NCBI RefSeq assembly: GCF_003058225.1
Contig: NZ_QBUG01000010.1
Coordinates: 1 to 64,000, forward strand
Length of the DNA: 64,000 nt
Source of the DNA: Promicromonospora sp. AC04
Lineage (GTDB): Bacteria > Actinomycetota > Actinomycetes > Actinomycetales > Cellulomonadaceae
Direction of reading: 5' to 3'
The position numbers were made by a program, and so were the translations under genes. Of this stretch, positions 53,863 through 62,166 are shown piece by piece; positions within the stretch are counted from its first letter, which is position 1; each line of letters begins with the position of its first letter. The notes under the pieces were generated by a model. That model saw nothing but the letters and a program-made list of their open reading frames with translations. It did not search any database and had not been told where the DNA came from.

Positions 53863-53884
53863 GACGGCGGCCCGCGGACGGCCC

Positions 53885-53949
53885 GGAGAAACAGGTAACC
53901 CGCGGGGTGCGTTGCGCTGCGTAGACAAGTACTACGCAGCGCAACACGC
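53885..53949 (+). repeat. Dispersed palindromic element, copy B
   Basis: The tail GGAGAAACAGGTAACCCGC precedes 18-base arms 53907-53924 and 53932-53949 with two mismatches. Stem sequence differs from copies A and C in several places, but tail, GCGTTGC..GTAGAC start and CTAC..GCAACAC end align. It sits between convergent purD and the receptor/PAS gene. Confidence 0.75.
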
Positions 53950-53975
53950 TCCGCCCGCGCTATCCCTCCACGTCA

Positions 53976-56204
53976 TCAGCGCGCCACGCCCCGCCGTTCC
54001 CGCGCCGGCATGCCAGTGACGTCCATGAGCACGCCGATCATGCGCGCGCGGATGCCTGCGTCGTCGGTCACGGTGGTGGCGCGGCAGCGCACCCACATCT
54101 CGCGGCCGTCCGCCGCGAGCAGTCGGTGCTCCAGGTCGAGCGGGTCCGCGTCGCCCGCGAGCTGCCGGGCTATCGCTATCTGCACGGTCCGCACGTCCTC
54201 GGGGTGCACGCGCCCGGTCCACTCCTCGATGCCGGTGCACGGGGCGTCGTCGGGCAGGCCGACCAGCGCACGCCAGGTGCGCGAGTAGAAGACCTGCCCG
54301 GTCGCGATGTCCCAGTCCCAGGTGCCCTCCAGGGCAACGTCCTGGACCAGCGCGTTGCGCTCGACCTCGGTGCGCAGGTCGAGCACGAGCGCCCGCTCCC
54401 GGTCCGCGGCCTCCGCGAGCGCGGCCTGCTGTCGCTGCAGCGAGGTGAGGCGGTCCTCCCGGTCGAGCGCGACGGCGACCATGGCCGCCCAGTGGTCGTA
54501 CTTGTCGCGGGAGCTCGTGGCGTGCGTGTCCACGCCGCCGCCGATCGCGAGCATGCCCCAGTCGCTCTGCCCGAACGTCACCGGCACCACGAACACGACA
54601 CCCTCGCCGGCCAGCGCGCGCGGCGGGAACTTCCCTACCGGCATGTGCGTGCCCACCAGGGCCGTCGCCTGCCGGGACGCCGCAGTGGTGCCAACGATCT
54701 CCAGCGTCCGTGCCCCGTCCATCGGGGCGGCCGCCGGATTCGTGCCCGGCCCGTGCGTCCCTTCGGTGTCGGTCCACAGGGCGAGCGTGGCCGGGCCGCG
54801 GTGCCCGCGCGGGAGCCACGTCAGCGTGCGGATCGCGCGGCCGTCCGCGTGCAGCAGGTCGAGGTCGAGCTCGTACTGGTCGGTGATCGTGCGTTCCAGC
54901 CGCCCGGACCGGGCCAGCAGGGTCTGGGTGCACCCGGCACTGAGGGCGACGAGCACGTCGGTCGCCGTCCGGGTGACGGCGCGGGCGCGGGCCGCCCGGC
55001 TCGGGGGACGGGACGCCTTCTGCTCACGCTTGACCTGTCCCCGGAACTCCTCCTCGACTGACCGCAGCGCCGGGATGAGCTGTTCGAGCGCCTCGGGGTG
55101 CGGCCGCAGCGCGCGCGTGCTCTCCGCGAGGCTCGTGAGCGTCGCCTGGGTGGGCGGTTGGCCCAGCACCGCCGCGCTCCGGAAGACGCGCTGCACGCCC
55201 CGCATCCAGGACTCGAGGTCGGCGCCCGGCCCGAGGCGCGCCTCCGCGCCGTCGAACGTCGCGCGCGCCACCTCGCCGAGCCGCCGCCACGCCGTCGACC
55301 CCTCCTGCGCGGGCAGTCCCTCGAGGAGGGTGTCGGCCCGCGCGTCGAGACAGCCGCACGACTCGCGGGTCACCAGCGTCGAGCGGGACAGGTGCTGGCC
55401 CGCCACCTGTTCGCCGCGGATCCGGGCGAGCAGCAGCGACACGGCGAGCTCCCCGACCTGGTCGTGGTGCGGGTCCACCGACGCGAGCCGGGGTCGCACG
55501 CGGGAACCCGCCTCGGAGTGGTCGAACCCGACGATCGCCTGATCGCCCGGCAGGGCCAGCCCGTGGGCCTGCAGCACGCGGGAGAACCCGATCGCGTTGC
55601 GGTCGGTAGCTGCGACGGTCGCCGTCGTCGAGAGCCCAGGGCCGCCCAGGAGGGCCTGCGCGACGGTCGCCGCGCTCGCCTCCTGGTTGTCGGCAGTGCG
55701 GTAGAGCCACTCGGGCCGGGGCGTGATGCCGTGCGCGACGAGCGTCGCGAGGTAGGCCTCGTGGCGTTCGACGATGTCGGCCTGCCGCAGGCTGCCCAGG
55801 AACCCGATCTCCCGGTGCCCGTGCGCGATGAGGTGCTCCACCGCCGCGCGGGTGCCGCCCTCGTTGTCGGGGGTCACCACCGGGGCGTCGATGCTGGTCG
55901 CGCGCTGGCTGACCAGCACGACCGGCGTGCCGTCGTCCTCGATCCGGAGCAGTGTCGCCTCGTTCACGGCCGAGGTGATGACGATGACGCCGTCGAGCTG
56001 GCCGAGGCTCACGGCCGCGGTGCCCGGCGGACGGTCCGGGAACTGTTCACGCTCCAGGTCCGCCGGGTAGGTCTGCACCGCGACGACGCGGTGCCCGTCC
56101 GGGCGGACGGTACGCGCGATGCCGGCGAGCACGCGTCCGAAGTAGTAGCCACCGACCACCGGGGACAGCACCCCGATGACATACCTGCGCTTTCCAATAA
56201 GCAT
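53976..56204 (-). CDS. Sugar-receptor-like (LacI effector domain) protein with GAF-like and PAS domains
   Basis: A 742-residue protein with an N-terminal periplasmic-binding-protein-I fold (about 7-290: KRRYVIGVLSPVVGGYYFGRV, TPDNEGGTRAAVEHLIAHGHREIGFLG, AIVGFDHSEAGSRVRPRLASVD, ending VTRESCGCL) but no HTH and no signal peptide. A helical middle region, a GAF-like domain (about 400-585), a coiled coil (about 590-620) and a PAS/PAC domain (about 620-735) follow. Similar N-terminal halves occur in LacI-receptor signalling proteins that end in GGDEF or kinase domains, but this one stops after the PAS domain. It may act by protein contact, or be truncated. Divergent from the LacI/GH6 pair, so sugar sensing is plausible. 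ATG 56204. Confidence 0.75.
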   Translation of the reverse strand: MLIGKRRYVIGVLSPVVGGYYFGRVLAGIARTVRPDGHRVVAVQTYPADLEREQFPDRPPGTAAVSLGQLDGVIVITSAVNEATLLRIEDDGTPVVLVSQRATSIDAPVVTPDNEGGTRAAVEHLIAHGHREIGFLGSLRQADIVERHEAYLATLVAHGITPRPEWLYRTADNQEASAATVAQALLGGPGLSTTATVAATDRNAIGFSRVLQAHGLALPGDQAIVGFDHSEAGSRVRPRLASVDPHHDQVGELAVSLLLARIRGEQVAGQHLSRSTLVTRESCGCLDARADTLLEGLPAQEGSTAWRRLGEVARATFDGAEARLGPGADLESWMRGVQRVFRSAAVLGQPPTQATLTSLAESTRALRPHPEALEQLIPALRSVEEEFRGQVKREQKASRPPSRAARARAVTRTATDVLVALSAGCTQTLLARSGRLERTITDQYELDLDLLHADGRAIRTLTWLPRGHRGPATLALWTDTEGTHGPGTNPAAAPMDGARTLEIVGTTAASRQATALVGTHMPVGKFPPRALAGEGVVFVVPVTFGQSDWGMLAIGGGVDTHATSSRDKYDHWAAMVAVALDREDRLTSLQRQQAALAEAADRERALVLDLRTEVERNALVQDVALEGTWDWDIATGQVFYSRTWRALVGLPDDAPCTGIEEWTGRVHPEDVRTVQIAIARQLAGDADPLDLEHRLLAADGREMWVRCRATTVTDDAGIRARMIGVLMDVTGMPARERRGVAR

Positions 56205-56267
56205 GCAAATACACCCGTCTTCGTTGACGTTGTGCAAAATTCACCCGAGGGTGCATGCTACGTGGTT
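56205..56267. promoter_or_regulatory. Divergent promoter region, receptor gene / LacI gene
   Basis: Only 63 bases separate the two starts. GCATGC occurs at both ends (56201-56206 and 56253-56258), and TTGACG at 56224-56229 could be a -35. The region is AT-richer than its surroundings. Confidence 0.4.
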
Positions 56268-57380
56268 ATGGTCCCAACGTCGCGACCGAACGATCACGAA
56301 GTGTCCGATTATTCGACCCATGCGCGACGGCCGACGATTGTTGACGTTGCCAGGGCTGCGGGGGTGTCCACCGCCGTCGTCTCCTACACGCTCAACGGGC
56401 GTCGGGGGGTCTCCGCCACGACCCGCGAGCGGGTGCTCCGCGTGGCGGACGAGCTGGGCTGGCGGCCCGCCACCGCCGCGCGCTCGCTGCGCAGCGGGCC
56501 TGCGGCCGCGGCCCTGGTCGTCGTGCACGACCAGCCGTTTGGCACCCGGGCCGCGTTCCCGCTCGACCTCGTGACCGGCGCGCTCCAGACCATCGGCCCG
56601 GACACGCTCACGCTGGCCGTGCACGTCGCGGCCTCCCCGGCCGACGCCGCGCAGCTCATGGACCGGTGGTGGACCGAGCGCCGCTACGCGGCGTTTGTCG
56701 TCACGGGCGTCCGGGTCGACGACGCGCGCCTCGCCGCACTGCGCTCCCTCCCCGCGCCCGCGGTGGTCGTGGGCGCGGCAGAGGCCGGCGCGCCGGCCAC
56801 CTGGCAGCACGTTGTGCTCGACGACGGCGACGCGTTTGCGCAGGTGGGAGCATTCCTCGCCGACCTGGGGCACCGGCGGATCGCGATGGTCGCCGGGTCG
56901 GAGCGTCTCGTCTCGCCGGTGCGCCGGGCTGCCGCCCTGGAGTCCGCGCTGGTGCGGTACGGCATCGAGCTGCGCACGGTGGCGGGCGACGGCCCCGAGC
57001 GTGCGCTGGCGGTGCTGCGCCCGCTGCTCTCCGCCGTCGACCGCCCTACGGCGATAGTGACCGACGACGACGCCACCGCCGGACTGGTGCTCGACGTCGC
57101 CCGGCGGCTCGGCCTCGGCGTGCCGTGGGACCTGTCGGTGGTCGCCGGGACCGACTCGCCGGCGTGCTACCTGACGACGCCGTCGCTCACCGCCGTGCCG
57201 TACCCCGTCGAGGAGCTCGGGAGGGCCACCGGCTGGGCGCTGCGCACCGCGCTCGGCACCGTCGCGTCCCGGCGTGCGGCCGGGGCGGACCCGCTGGGAG
57301 GCGAGGCGCCGCCGTCGGGCACCGTGCCTGTCGGCCGGCTCGTGGTGCGGGGCTCGACGGCGCCTCCGGCCGGAGGTTAA
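56268..57380 (+). CDS. LacI-family transcriptional regulator
   Basis: A 370-residue DNA-binding regulator. The N-terminal HTH reads TIVDVARAAGVSTAVVSYTLNGRRGVSATTRERVLRVADELGW, with the hinge RPATAARSLRSG, and the effector domain ends with typical DLSVVAGTDSPACYLTTPSLTAVPYP. ATG 56268 is taken; GTG 56262 two codons upstream is possible. The stop codon lies within a TAAACGTTTA palindrome in front of the GH6 gene, suggesting that it represses GH6 (and possibly itself or the divergent receptor) until a cello-oligosaccharide binds. Confidence 0.9.
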   Translation: MVPTSRPNDHEVSDYSTHARRPTIVDVARAAGVSTAVVSYTLNGRRGVSATTRERVLRVADELGWRPATAARSLRSGPAAAALVVVHDQPFGTRAAFPLDLVTGALQTIGPDTLTLAVHVAASPADAAQLMDRWWTERRYAAFVVTGVRVDDARLAALRSLPAPAVVVGAAEAGAPATWQHVVLDDGDAFAQVGAFLADLGHRRIAMVAGSERLVSPVRRAAALESALVRYGIELRTVAGDGPERALAVLRPLLSAVDRPTAIVTDDDATAGLVLDVARRLGLGVPWDLSVVAGTDSPACYLTTPSLTAVPYPVEELGRATGWALRTALGTVASRRAAGADPLGGEAPPSGTVPVGRLVVRGSTAPPAGG

Positions 57381-57387
57381 ACGTTTA
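57378..57387. promoter_or_regulatory. LacI-type operator upstream of GH6
   Basis: TAAACGTTTA, a perfect 10-base palindrome with central CG, extended as GTTAAACGTTTAG. The first three bases are the stop codon of the LacI gene. It lies 135 bases before the GH6 start. Confidence 0.6.
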
Positions 57388-57521
57388 GGACGGTTCTGCC
57401 GGAGCCAAACGGTAGGCAAAGTTACGACATGCCACGGCGGAACGAGCCGCCGCGGCGCGTGTGCCGCCGTCCGGCCCCGGGCCGGCGCGGTACGCGCTCG
57501 GTTCGGCCAACGGAGGTCACC

Positions 57522-58928
57522 GTGTTCACAGCACCACGCCGCACACGCGGCACGTCCCCACGCAGGTCACGCACAGTGGCGGCTGCAGCAGTGGGCGCTC
57601 TCCTCGCGGCTCCGGCGCTTGTCGCCGTCTCGAGTGCGCCCGCTGTCGCGCTCGAGGACAACCCCTTTGTCGGGGCCGGGCAGTACGTCAACCCGGACTG
57701 GTCGGCGTTGGTCGAGACGGCGGCCGCCGAGGTGGGGGATCCCGGCGTCGCCGCGGACATGCGCGCCATCGCCGACGAGCCGACGTCGGTCTGGATGGAC
57801 CGCATAGCGGCGATCGAAGGCACCGAACGGCAGCACGGCCTGCAGTGGCACCTCGACGAAGCGGTGGCCCAGTCGGGCGGTTCGCCCCTGGTGTTCAACG
57901 TGGTCATCTACGACCTGCCGGGCCGCGACTGCCACGCCCTCGCCTCGAACGGCGAGCTGCCCGCCACGGCGGCGGGGATGGCGCGGTACAAGACCGAGTA
58001 CATCGACCCGATCGCCGCGCTGCTGAACCAGCCGGAGTACGAGAACCTGCGGATCGTCGCCACCATCGAGCCGGACTCGCTGCCCAACCTCGTGACCAAC
58101 CAGTCCGACGCCGACTGCGTCGCCTCGGCGCCGTACTACCGCGAGGGCGTGCAGTACGCGCTCACCGAGCTGTACGAGGTCGGCAACGTGTACTCCTACC
58201 TCGACGCGGCCCACTCGGGCTGGCTCGGCTGGCCCGACAACTCCGGCCGCTCCGCGCAGGAGTTCGCGAACGTCATCGAGGGCAGCACCTACGGGTGGGA
58301 CGCCGTGTCCGGCTTCGTCACCAACACGGCGAACACCACGCCGCTGGAGGAGACGTTCCTGCCCAACCCCGATCTCCAGGTCGGCGGCGGCCAGGTCAAG
58401 TCGGCCGGCTGGTTCGAGTGGAACCCGGACTTCGACGAGATCGACTGGACGGCACACCTCTACGACCTGATGATCGCGCAGGGCGCACCGTCGAGCATCG
58501 GCATGCTCATCGACACCGGGCGCAACGGCTGGGGCGGCGCGGCCCGTCCGACGGCGGTCAGCACGTCCACCGACCTGAACACCTACGTGAACGAGTCCCG
58601 GGTGGACCGCCGCAACCACCGTGGCGCCTGGTGCAACCCGTCGGGCGCCGGCATCGGCCAGCGGCCGACCGTGACGCCGTCGGGCCACGCCGAGTCGCAC
58701 CTGGACGCATTCGTGTGGGTCAAGCCCCCGGGTGAGTCGGACGGCTCGTCGGTGGAGATCCCGAACGACGAGGGCAAGCGTCTCGACCGCATGTGCGACC
58801 CGACGTACCAGTCCAGCGAGCTGGGCGGGCGGCTGACGGGCGCCCTCCCGGACGCGCCGCTGTCGGGCCACTGGTTCCAGGCCCAGTTCGAGATGCTCGT
58901 CGCGAACGCGTACCCCGCGATCGGCTAG
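57522..58928 (+). CDS. Secreted glycoside hydrolase family 6 (cellobiohydrolase/endoglucanase)
   Basis: A 468-residue exported inverting cellulase without a carbohydrate-binding module. A Tat-like or long Sec signal peptide (RRTRGTSPRRSRTVAAAAVGALLAAPALVAVSS, cleavage after APAVA) is followed directly by the GH6 domain. Visible family motifs: FNVVIYDLPGRDCHALASNGELP, the region of the catalytic acid ATIEPDSLPNLVTN with Asp185, SYLDAAHSGWLGWPDN, and C-terminal FVWVKPPGESDG. Three disulfide-type Cys pairs are plausible. GTG 57522 is chosen because CGGAGG lies eight bases upstream. Sequence leans to exo-acting forms. Probably controlled by the upstream LacI protein. Confidence 0.92.
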   Translation: MFTAPRRTRGTSPRRSRTVAAAAVGALLAAPALVAVSSAPAVALEDNPFVGAGQYVNPDWSALVETAAAEVGDPGVAADMRAIADEPTSVWMDRIAAIEGTERQHGLQWHLDEAVAQSGGSPLVFNVVIYDLPGRDCHALASNGELPATAAGMARYKTEYIDPIAALLNQPEYENLRIVATIEPDSLPNLVTNQSDADCVASAPYYREGVQYALTELYEVGNVYSYLDAAHSGWLGWPDNSGRSAQEFANVIEGSTYGWDAVSGFVTNTANTTPLEETFLPNPDLQVGGGQVKSAGWFEWNPDFDEIDWTAHLYDLMIAQGAPSSIGMLIDTGRNGWGGAARPTAVSTSTDLNTYVNESRVDRRNHRGAWCNPSGAGIGQRPTVTPSGHAESHLDAFVWVKPPGESDGSSVEIPNDEGKRLDRMCDPTYQSSELGGRLTGALPDAPLSGHWFQAQFEMLVANAYPAIG

Positions 58929-58993
58929 GGGCACCGGGCGCGGAGCGGAACCGGGCGCGGAGCGGAACCGGGCGCGGGGCAGCACCAGGTACC

Positions 58994-59029
58994 GAGGGGC
59001 AGGGCCACAGCGCGGTGGCCCTGCCCCTC
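58994..59029 (+). terminator. Terminator hairpin after GH6
   Basis: Perfect 15-bp stem (58994-59008 with 59015-59029), loop AGCGCG, 65 bases after the stop. Confidence 0.75.
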
Positions 59030-59050
59030 ATCGTCCCGCCGGTCCGGGCG

Positions 59051-59176
59051 CGCCGAGCCGCAAGTTACTGGTCAGCGCGAGGGCCGAGCCGCAAGATGCC
59101 CGTCAATCCGGCCAGCCTCGGACGCCGAACCGCAGGTTGCTGGCCTGTGTGTACGCCGAGCCGCAAGTTGCCGGTC
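59051..59176 (+). repeat. Four spaced near-identical 22-base direct repeats
   Basis: CGCCGAGCCGCAAGTTGCTGG-like units start at 59051, 59082, 59123 and 59154, that is 31, 41 and 31 bases apart. Copies differ at a few positions each; the intervening sequences are unrelated. Confidence 0.85.
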
Positions 59177-59360
59177 CAAACTGGCGATGATCGACACGTA
59201 TCTTTCGGCTCGAGCGGCGGGAGTGGGTAGTGACTTGCGGGTCGGCGGGCGGGGCTGGCTTGGCGTGGCCGCCGCGCCCGCAGGTCTTGGTGTGCGGCGG
59301 TTTTATCTCCGGGAAACTTGGGTGACGCTAATATCGCGGCCTGTCGACAGGGGAGTAGCC

Positions 59361-60119
59361 GTGGCTGAGCGCGTCACGTTCGAGAGCACTACGGGGCCGC
59401 GCCTCGCGGGCATCATCGACCTGCCCGACGGCGAGGTGCGCGGCTGGGGCGTGTTCTCCCACGGGTTCACGCTCGGCAAGGACTCGCCGGCCGCGGCGCG
59501 AATCTGCAAGCAGCTCGCGAGCGAGGGCATCGGGATGCTCCGCTTCGACAACCTGGGCCTGGGCGACTCCGAGGGCGACTGGGGCGACGGCTCGTTCACG
59601 CACAAGGTCGCGGACACCGTGCGGGCCGCCCAGTTCATGGCCGACGGCGGCCGGCCGGTGCACCTCCTGGTGGGGCACTCGTTCGGCGGCGCGGCAGTGA
59701 TCGCGGCCGCCGGGGACGTCCCGGGCGTGCAGGCCGTCGCGACGATCGGCGCGCCCGTCCAGCCGCGGCACGCGGAGCACAACTACGACGCCGTCCTGGG
59801 CCGGGTGTTCGACGAGGGCCACGCCCAGTGGATGGTGGGCGGGCGCGCGCTGACGCTGAAGCGGCACTTCGTGGAGGACGCCCGGCGGGCCGAGCTTCGG
59901 TCGAAGATCCGGGAGCTCGGGTCGCCCCTGCTGGTGATGCACTCGCCGACGGACAGCACCGTGGACATCTCGAACGCCGGGGAGATCTTCCGGGAGGCCC
60001 GGCACCCACGCTCGTTCGTGTCCCTGGAGGGCGCCGACCACCTGCTCACCGCGCCCGGCCAGGCCAAGCGCGCGGCCCGGATCATCAGCGCCTGGGCAGA
60101 CCAGTACCTGACGGCGTGA
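59361..60119 (+). CDS. Alpha/beta hydrolase
   Basis: A 252-residue cytosolic serine hydrolase. Fold markers: GWGVFSHGFTLGKDS (oxyanion region), LRFDNLGLGDSEGDWGDGSF, nucleophile elbow GHSFGGAAV, the acid in VMHSPTDSTVDISNA and catalytic His in GADHLLTAPGQAKR. The full triad is present. Similar domains are often fused to OsmC; no OsmC part is present here. GTG 59361 follows GGGGAG; a TAATAT -10 (59329-59334) lies upstream. The substrate is unknown. Confidence 0.85.
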   Translation: MAERVTFESTTGPRLAGIIDLPDGEVRGWGVFSHGFTLGKDSPAAARICKQLASEGIGMLRFDNLGLGDSEGDWGDGSFTHKVADTVRAAQFMADGGRPVHLLVGHSFGGAAVIAAAGDVPGVQAVATIGAPVQPRHAEHNYDAVLGRVFDEGHAQWMVGGRALTLKRHFVEDARRAELRSKIRELGSPLLVMHSPTDSTVDISNAGEIFREARHPRSFVSLEGADHLLTAPGQAKRAARIISAWADQYLTA

Positions 60120-60199
60120 CGATCAACTACGAAAAGGTAGTCGTCGACGATGACTACGTCTTCGTATTCGCCGCACAACGGCGATGAACCTCGTATGCC
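60120..60199. other. Convergent junction with weak hairpin
   Basis: GTAGTCGTC, GAC, GATGACTAC around 60138-60158 forms a 9-bp hairpin with one mismatch; flanking CGAA/TTCG can extend it. Possible weak bidirectional terminator. Confidence 0.35.
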
Positions 60200-60901
60200 T
60201 CAGGACGGAGCCGTCACCCGCCTCCGCGTCAGCGTCTCCGGCGTCGACCGGTGGCCGCAGAACGCGAGCCCGTAGAGGAACGTGACGACGACGGCGAGCA
60301 TCAGCACCTCCCCGCCGTCCTCCAGCGCGCTCAGGACCACGTGCCAGACGCCCCGGTTCGTCGTGAAACCGTGCACGGCGTCGATCCCGACGCCGCACAG
60401 CACCAGGAGCGCGAGGAGCACCGTGAGCACGCGGGACGCCGCCCGCCACTCGGGCGCCGCGAACCGGTACCCGACGGCGACGGCCGTCAGCAGGACCGTC
60501 CCGATGAACGCCAGCCACACGATCTCGCCGACCGGCTGCCCGTACGGGTACGGGATGGTGACGTTCGCGGAGACCACCTTGGCCATGCGCTCGTGCAGCA
60601 TGAAGTAGTCGTCGGCCAGGAGCACGGCGAAGACCGCGGACCACCCCGCGAGCACCACCTGCCGGTGCGCGATCGCGAGGTAGAGCGCCAGCCCGGCCGC
60701 CCACGCCGCGAACAAGTACCCGACCACCTCAGGGACGCTGCGCTCCATCGCGAACCGGAAGCCCGTCCACTCCGGGATCCCCAGGAACGAGTGCGTGAGG
60801 AAGATCAGGTTCAGGCCGAGGGCCACCGTCACCAGCATGCCGAAGAGGCCCACGACGGGACGGTTTTCCAGCCCGAGGGCTACGGCGGCTCGCGTGTGCA
60901 C
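60200..60901 (-). CDS. Polytopic membrane protein of unknown function
   Basis: A 233-residue protein with about six or seven helices, not recognised as a named family. Charged or metal-ligand-like residues lie at helix edges: DDYFMLHERMAKV, GVGIDAVHGF and LEDGGEVLML. Such buried Asp/His/Glu sets occur in membrane hydrolases of the ceramidase-like superfamily, but the spacing is not diagnostic. GTG 60901 is chosen because GAGGAG lies seven bases upstream. It stands alone, convergent with the hydrolase gene. Confidence 0.6.
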   Translation of the reverse strand: MHTRAAVALGLENRPVVGLFGMLVTVALGLNLIFLTHSFLGIPEWTGFRFAMERSVPEVVGYLFAAWAAGLALYLAIAHRQVVLAGWSAVFAVLLADDYFMLHERMAKVVSANVTIPYPYGQPVGEIVWLAFIGTVLLTAVAVGYRFAAPEWRAASRVLTVLLALLVLCGVGIDAVHGFTTNRGVWHVVLSALEDGGEVLMLAVVVTFLYGLAFCGHRSTPETLTRRRVTAPS

Positions 60902-60978
60902 TGAAGTTCTCCTCTGGTGACCCGATGACGCGGATGCGGACACGCTTCCGTGACGGGATGAGGCGGTGAGGAGAAGTT

Positions 60979-60996
60979 GATGAGAGTCCTCTCATC
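60979..60996. promoter_or_regulatory. Palindrome between the membrane-protein and purS genes
   Basis: GATGAGAG, TC, CTCTCATC: a perfect 8-bp inverted repeat in the divergent interval (60902-61111). A possible operator for either gene. Confidence 0.45.
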
Positions 60997-61111
60997 TGGC
61001 GTCGTCGGGGCAGCCGCGGCGCCGCGGCGCAGGTCACTCCCGCCGGACGGCGGGGCACCCCGGAGCGCCAGTAGACTTTGCCAGTAATTCCCTCACCTTC
61101 AAGGAGCCTTC

Positions 61112-61390
61112 GTGGGACGCGTCGTCGTCGAGGTCATGCCCAAGCCCGAGATCCTGGACCCCCAGGGCAAGGCTGTGGTCGGAGCGCTGCCGCGCCTCGG
61201 CTTCACCCAGTTCTCCGGTGTGCGTCAGGGCAAGCGGTTCGAGCTCGAGGTGGACGGTGAGGTGACGCCGGAGATCCTCGCCGCCGCTCAGGAAGCAGCG
61301 GCCACCCTGCTGTCCAACCCGGTGATCGAGGACGTCGTGTCGGTGACCGACGCGTCCGCCGAGGTGACCGGCGCGACGGTGAGCGCCTGA
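61112..61390 (+). CDS. purS: FGAM synthetase small subunit PurS
   Basis: A 92-residue protein required, with PurQ and PurL, for conversion of FGAR to FGAM. The family pattern is clear: [43 protein letters not shown], and a helix to [13 protein letters not shown]. It has a short C-terminal extension. GTG 61112 follows AAGGAG (61101-61106). Its stop overlaps the purQ start by one base. PurL is not in the window. Confidence 0.96.
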   Translation: MGRVVVEVMPKPEILDPQGKAVVGALPRLGFTQFSGVRQGKRFELEVDGEVTPEILAAAQEAAATLLSNPVIEDVVSVTDASAEVTGATVSA

Positions 61391-62139
61391 TGTCGGTGAC
61401 CGGGCCGGCGTCCGGCGCCGTGGCGGTGCCCGGGATCGACGGCGCCCGGATCGGCGTCATCACGTTCCCCGGCACGCTCGACGACCGGGACGCGGCACGC
61501 GCCGTGCGCCTGGCCGGCGCCGAAGCCGTGTCGCTCTGGCACGCCGACGCGTCGCTCCAGGACGTCGACGCCGTCGTGCTGCCCGGTGGGTTCTCCTACG
61601 GCGACTACCTGCGCGCGGGCGCGATCAGCCGGTTCGCGCCGGCGATGGCCGCGGTGGTCGACGCCGCCAAGGGTGGCATGCCGGTGCTCGGCATCTGCAA
61701 CGGCTTCCAGGTCCTCACCGAGGCGCACCTGCTGCCGGGCTCGATGGTCAAGAACGACCACCTGCACTTCGTGTGCCGGGAGCAGTCGCTGATCGTCGAG
61801 AACGCGCGCACCGCCTGGACCAACGAGTTTCGCCGCGGGCAGCGGATCACGATCCCGCTGAAGAACCAGGACGGCCAGTTCGTCGCCGACGAGCGCACCC
61901 TCGACGAGCTCGAGGGCGAGGGCCGCGTCGTCTTCCGGTACGACGGCTGGAACCCGAACGGGTCGCGCCGCGACATCGCGGGCATCACCAACGACCGCGG
62001 CAACGTTGTGGGGCTCATGCCGCACCCGGAGCACGCGGTGGAGGCCGGCTTCGGCCCGGCGTCCGCCGAGGGACCGCGCGCCGGCGTCGACGGGCTGACG
62101 TTCTTCACGTCGGTGCTGTCCTCGCTGGTCCACGCGTGA
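61390..62139 (+). CDS. purQ: FGAM synthetase glutaminase subunit PurQ
   Basis: A 249-residue class I glutamine amidotransferase providing ammonia for FGAM synthesis. It has the start strand [20 protein letters not shown], the oxyanion motif [15 protein letters not shown], nucleophile Cys103 in GICNGFQ and the His/Glu pair in [12 protein letters not shown] 61390 overlaps the purS stop (TGATG); this gives about 20 extra N-terminal residues relative to the usual start, and an internal start is possible. Confidence 0.96.
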   Translation: MSVTGPASGAVAVPGIDGARIGVITFPGTLDDRDAARAVRLAGAEAVSLWHADASLQDVDAVVLPGGFSYGDYLRAGAISRFAPAMAAVVDAAKGGMPVLGICNGFQVLTEAHLLPGSMVKNDHLHFVCREQSLIVENARTAWTNEFRRGQRITIPLKNQDGQFVADERTLDELEGEGRVVFRYDGWNPNGSRRDIAGITNDRGNVVGLMPHPEHAVEAGFGPASAEGPRAGVDGLTFFTSVLSSLVHA

Positions 62140-62166
62140 CCGTCGGCTCGGCCGGGGCAGGCACGC

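Larger units (their letters stand above)
58929..59360. other. 432-bp intergenic region after GH6
   Basis: Contains a 17-bp tandem repeat (three copies, starts 58934, 58951, 58968, CCGGGCGCGGAGCGGAA), the GH6 terminator, four spaced direct repeats (59051-59176) and a promoter-like TAATAT at 59329-59334, 27 bases before the hydrolase start. No supported gene. Confidence 0.75.

Noticed and set aside
59051-59176. CRISPR array
   Set aside because: Only four diverged units with uneven spacing and no cas genes.
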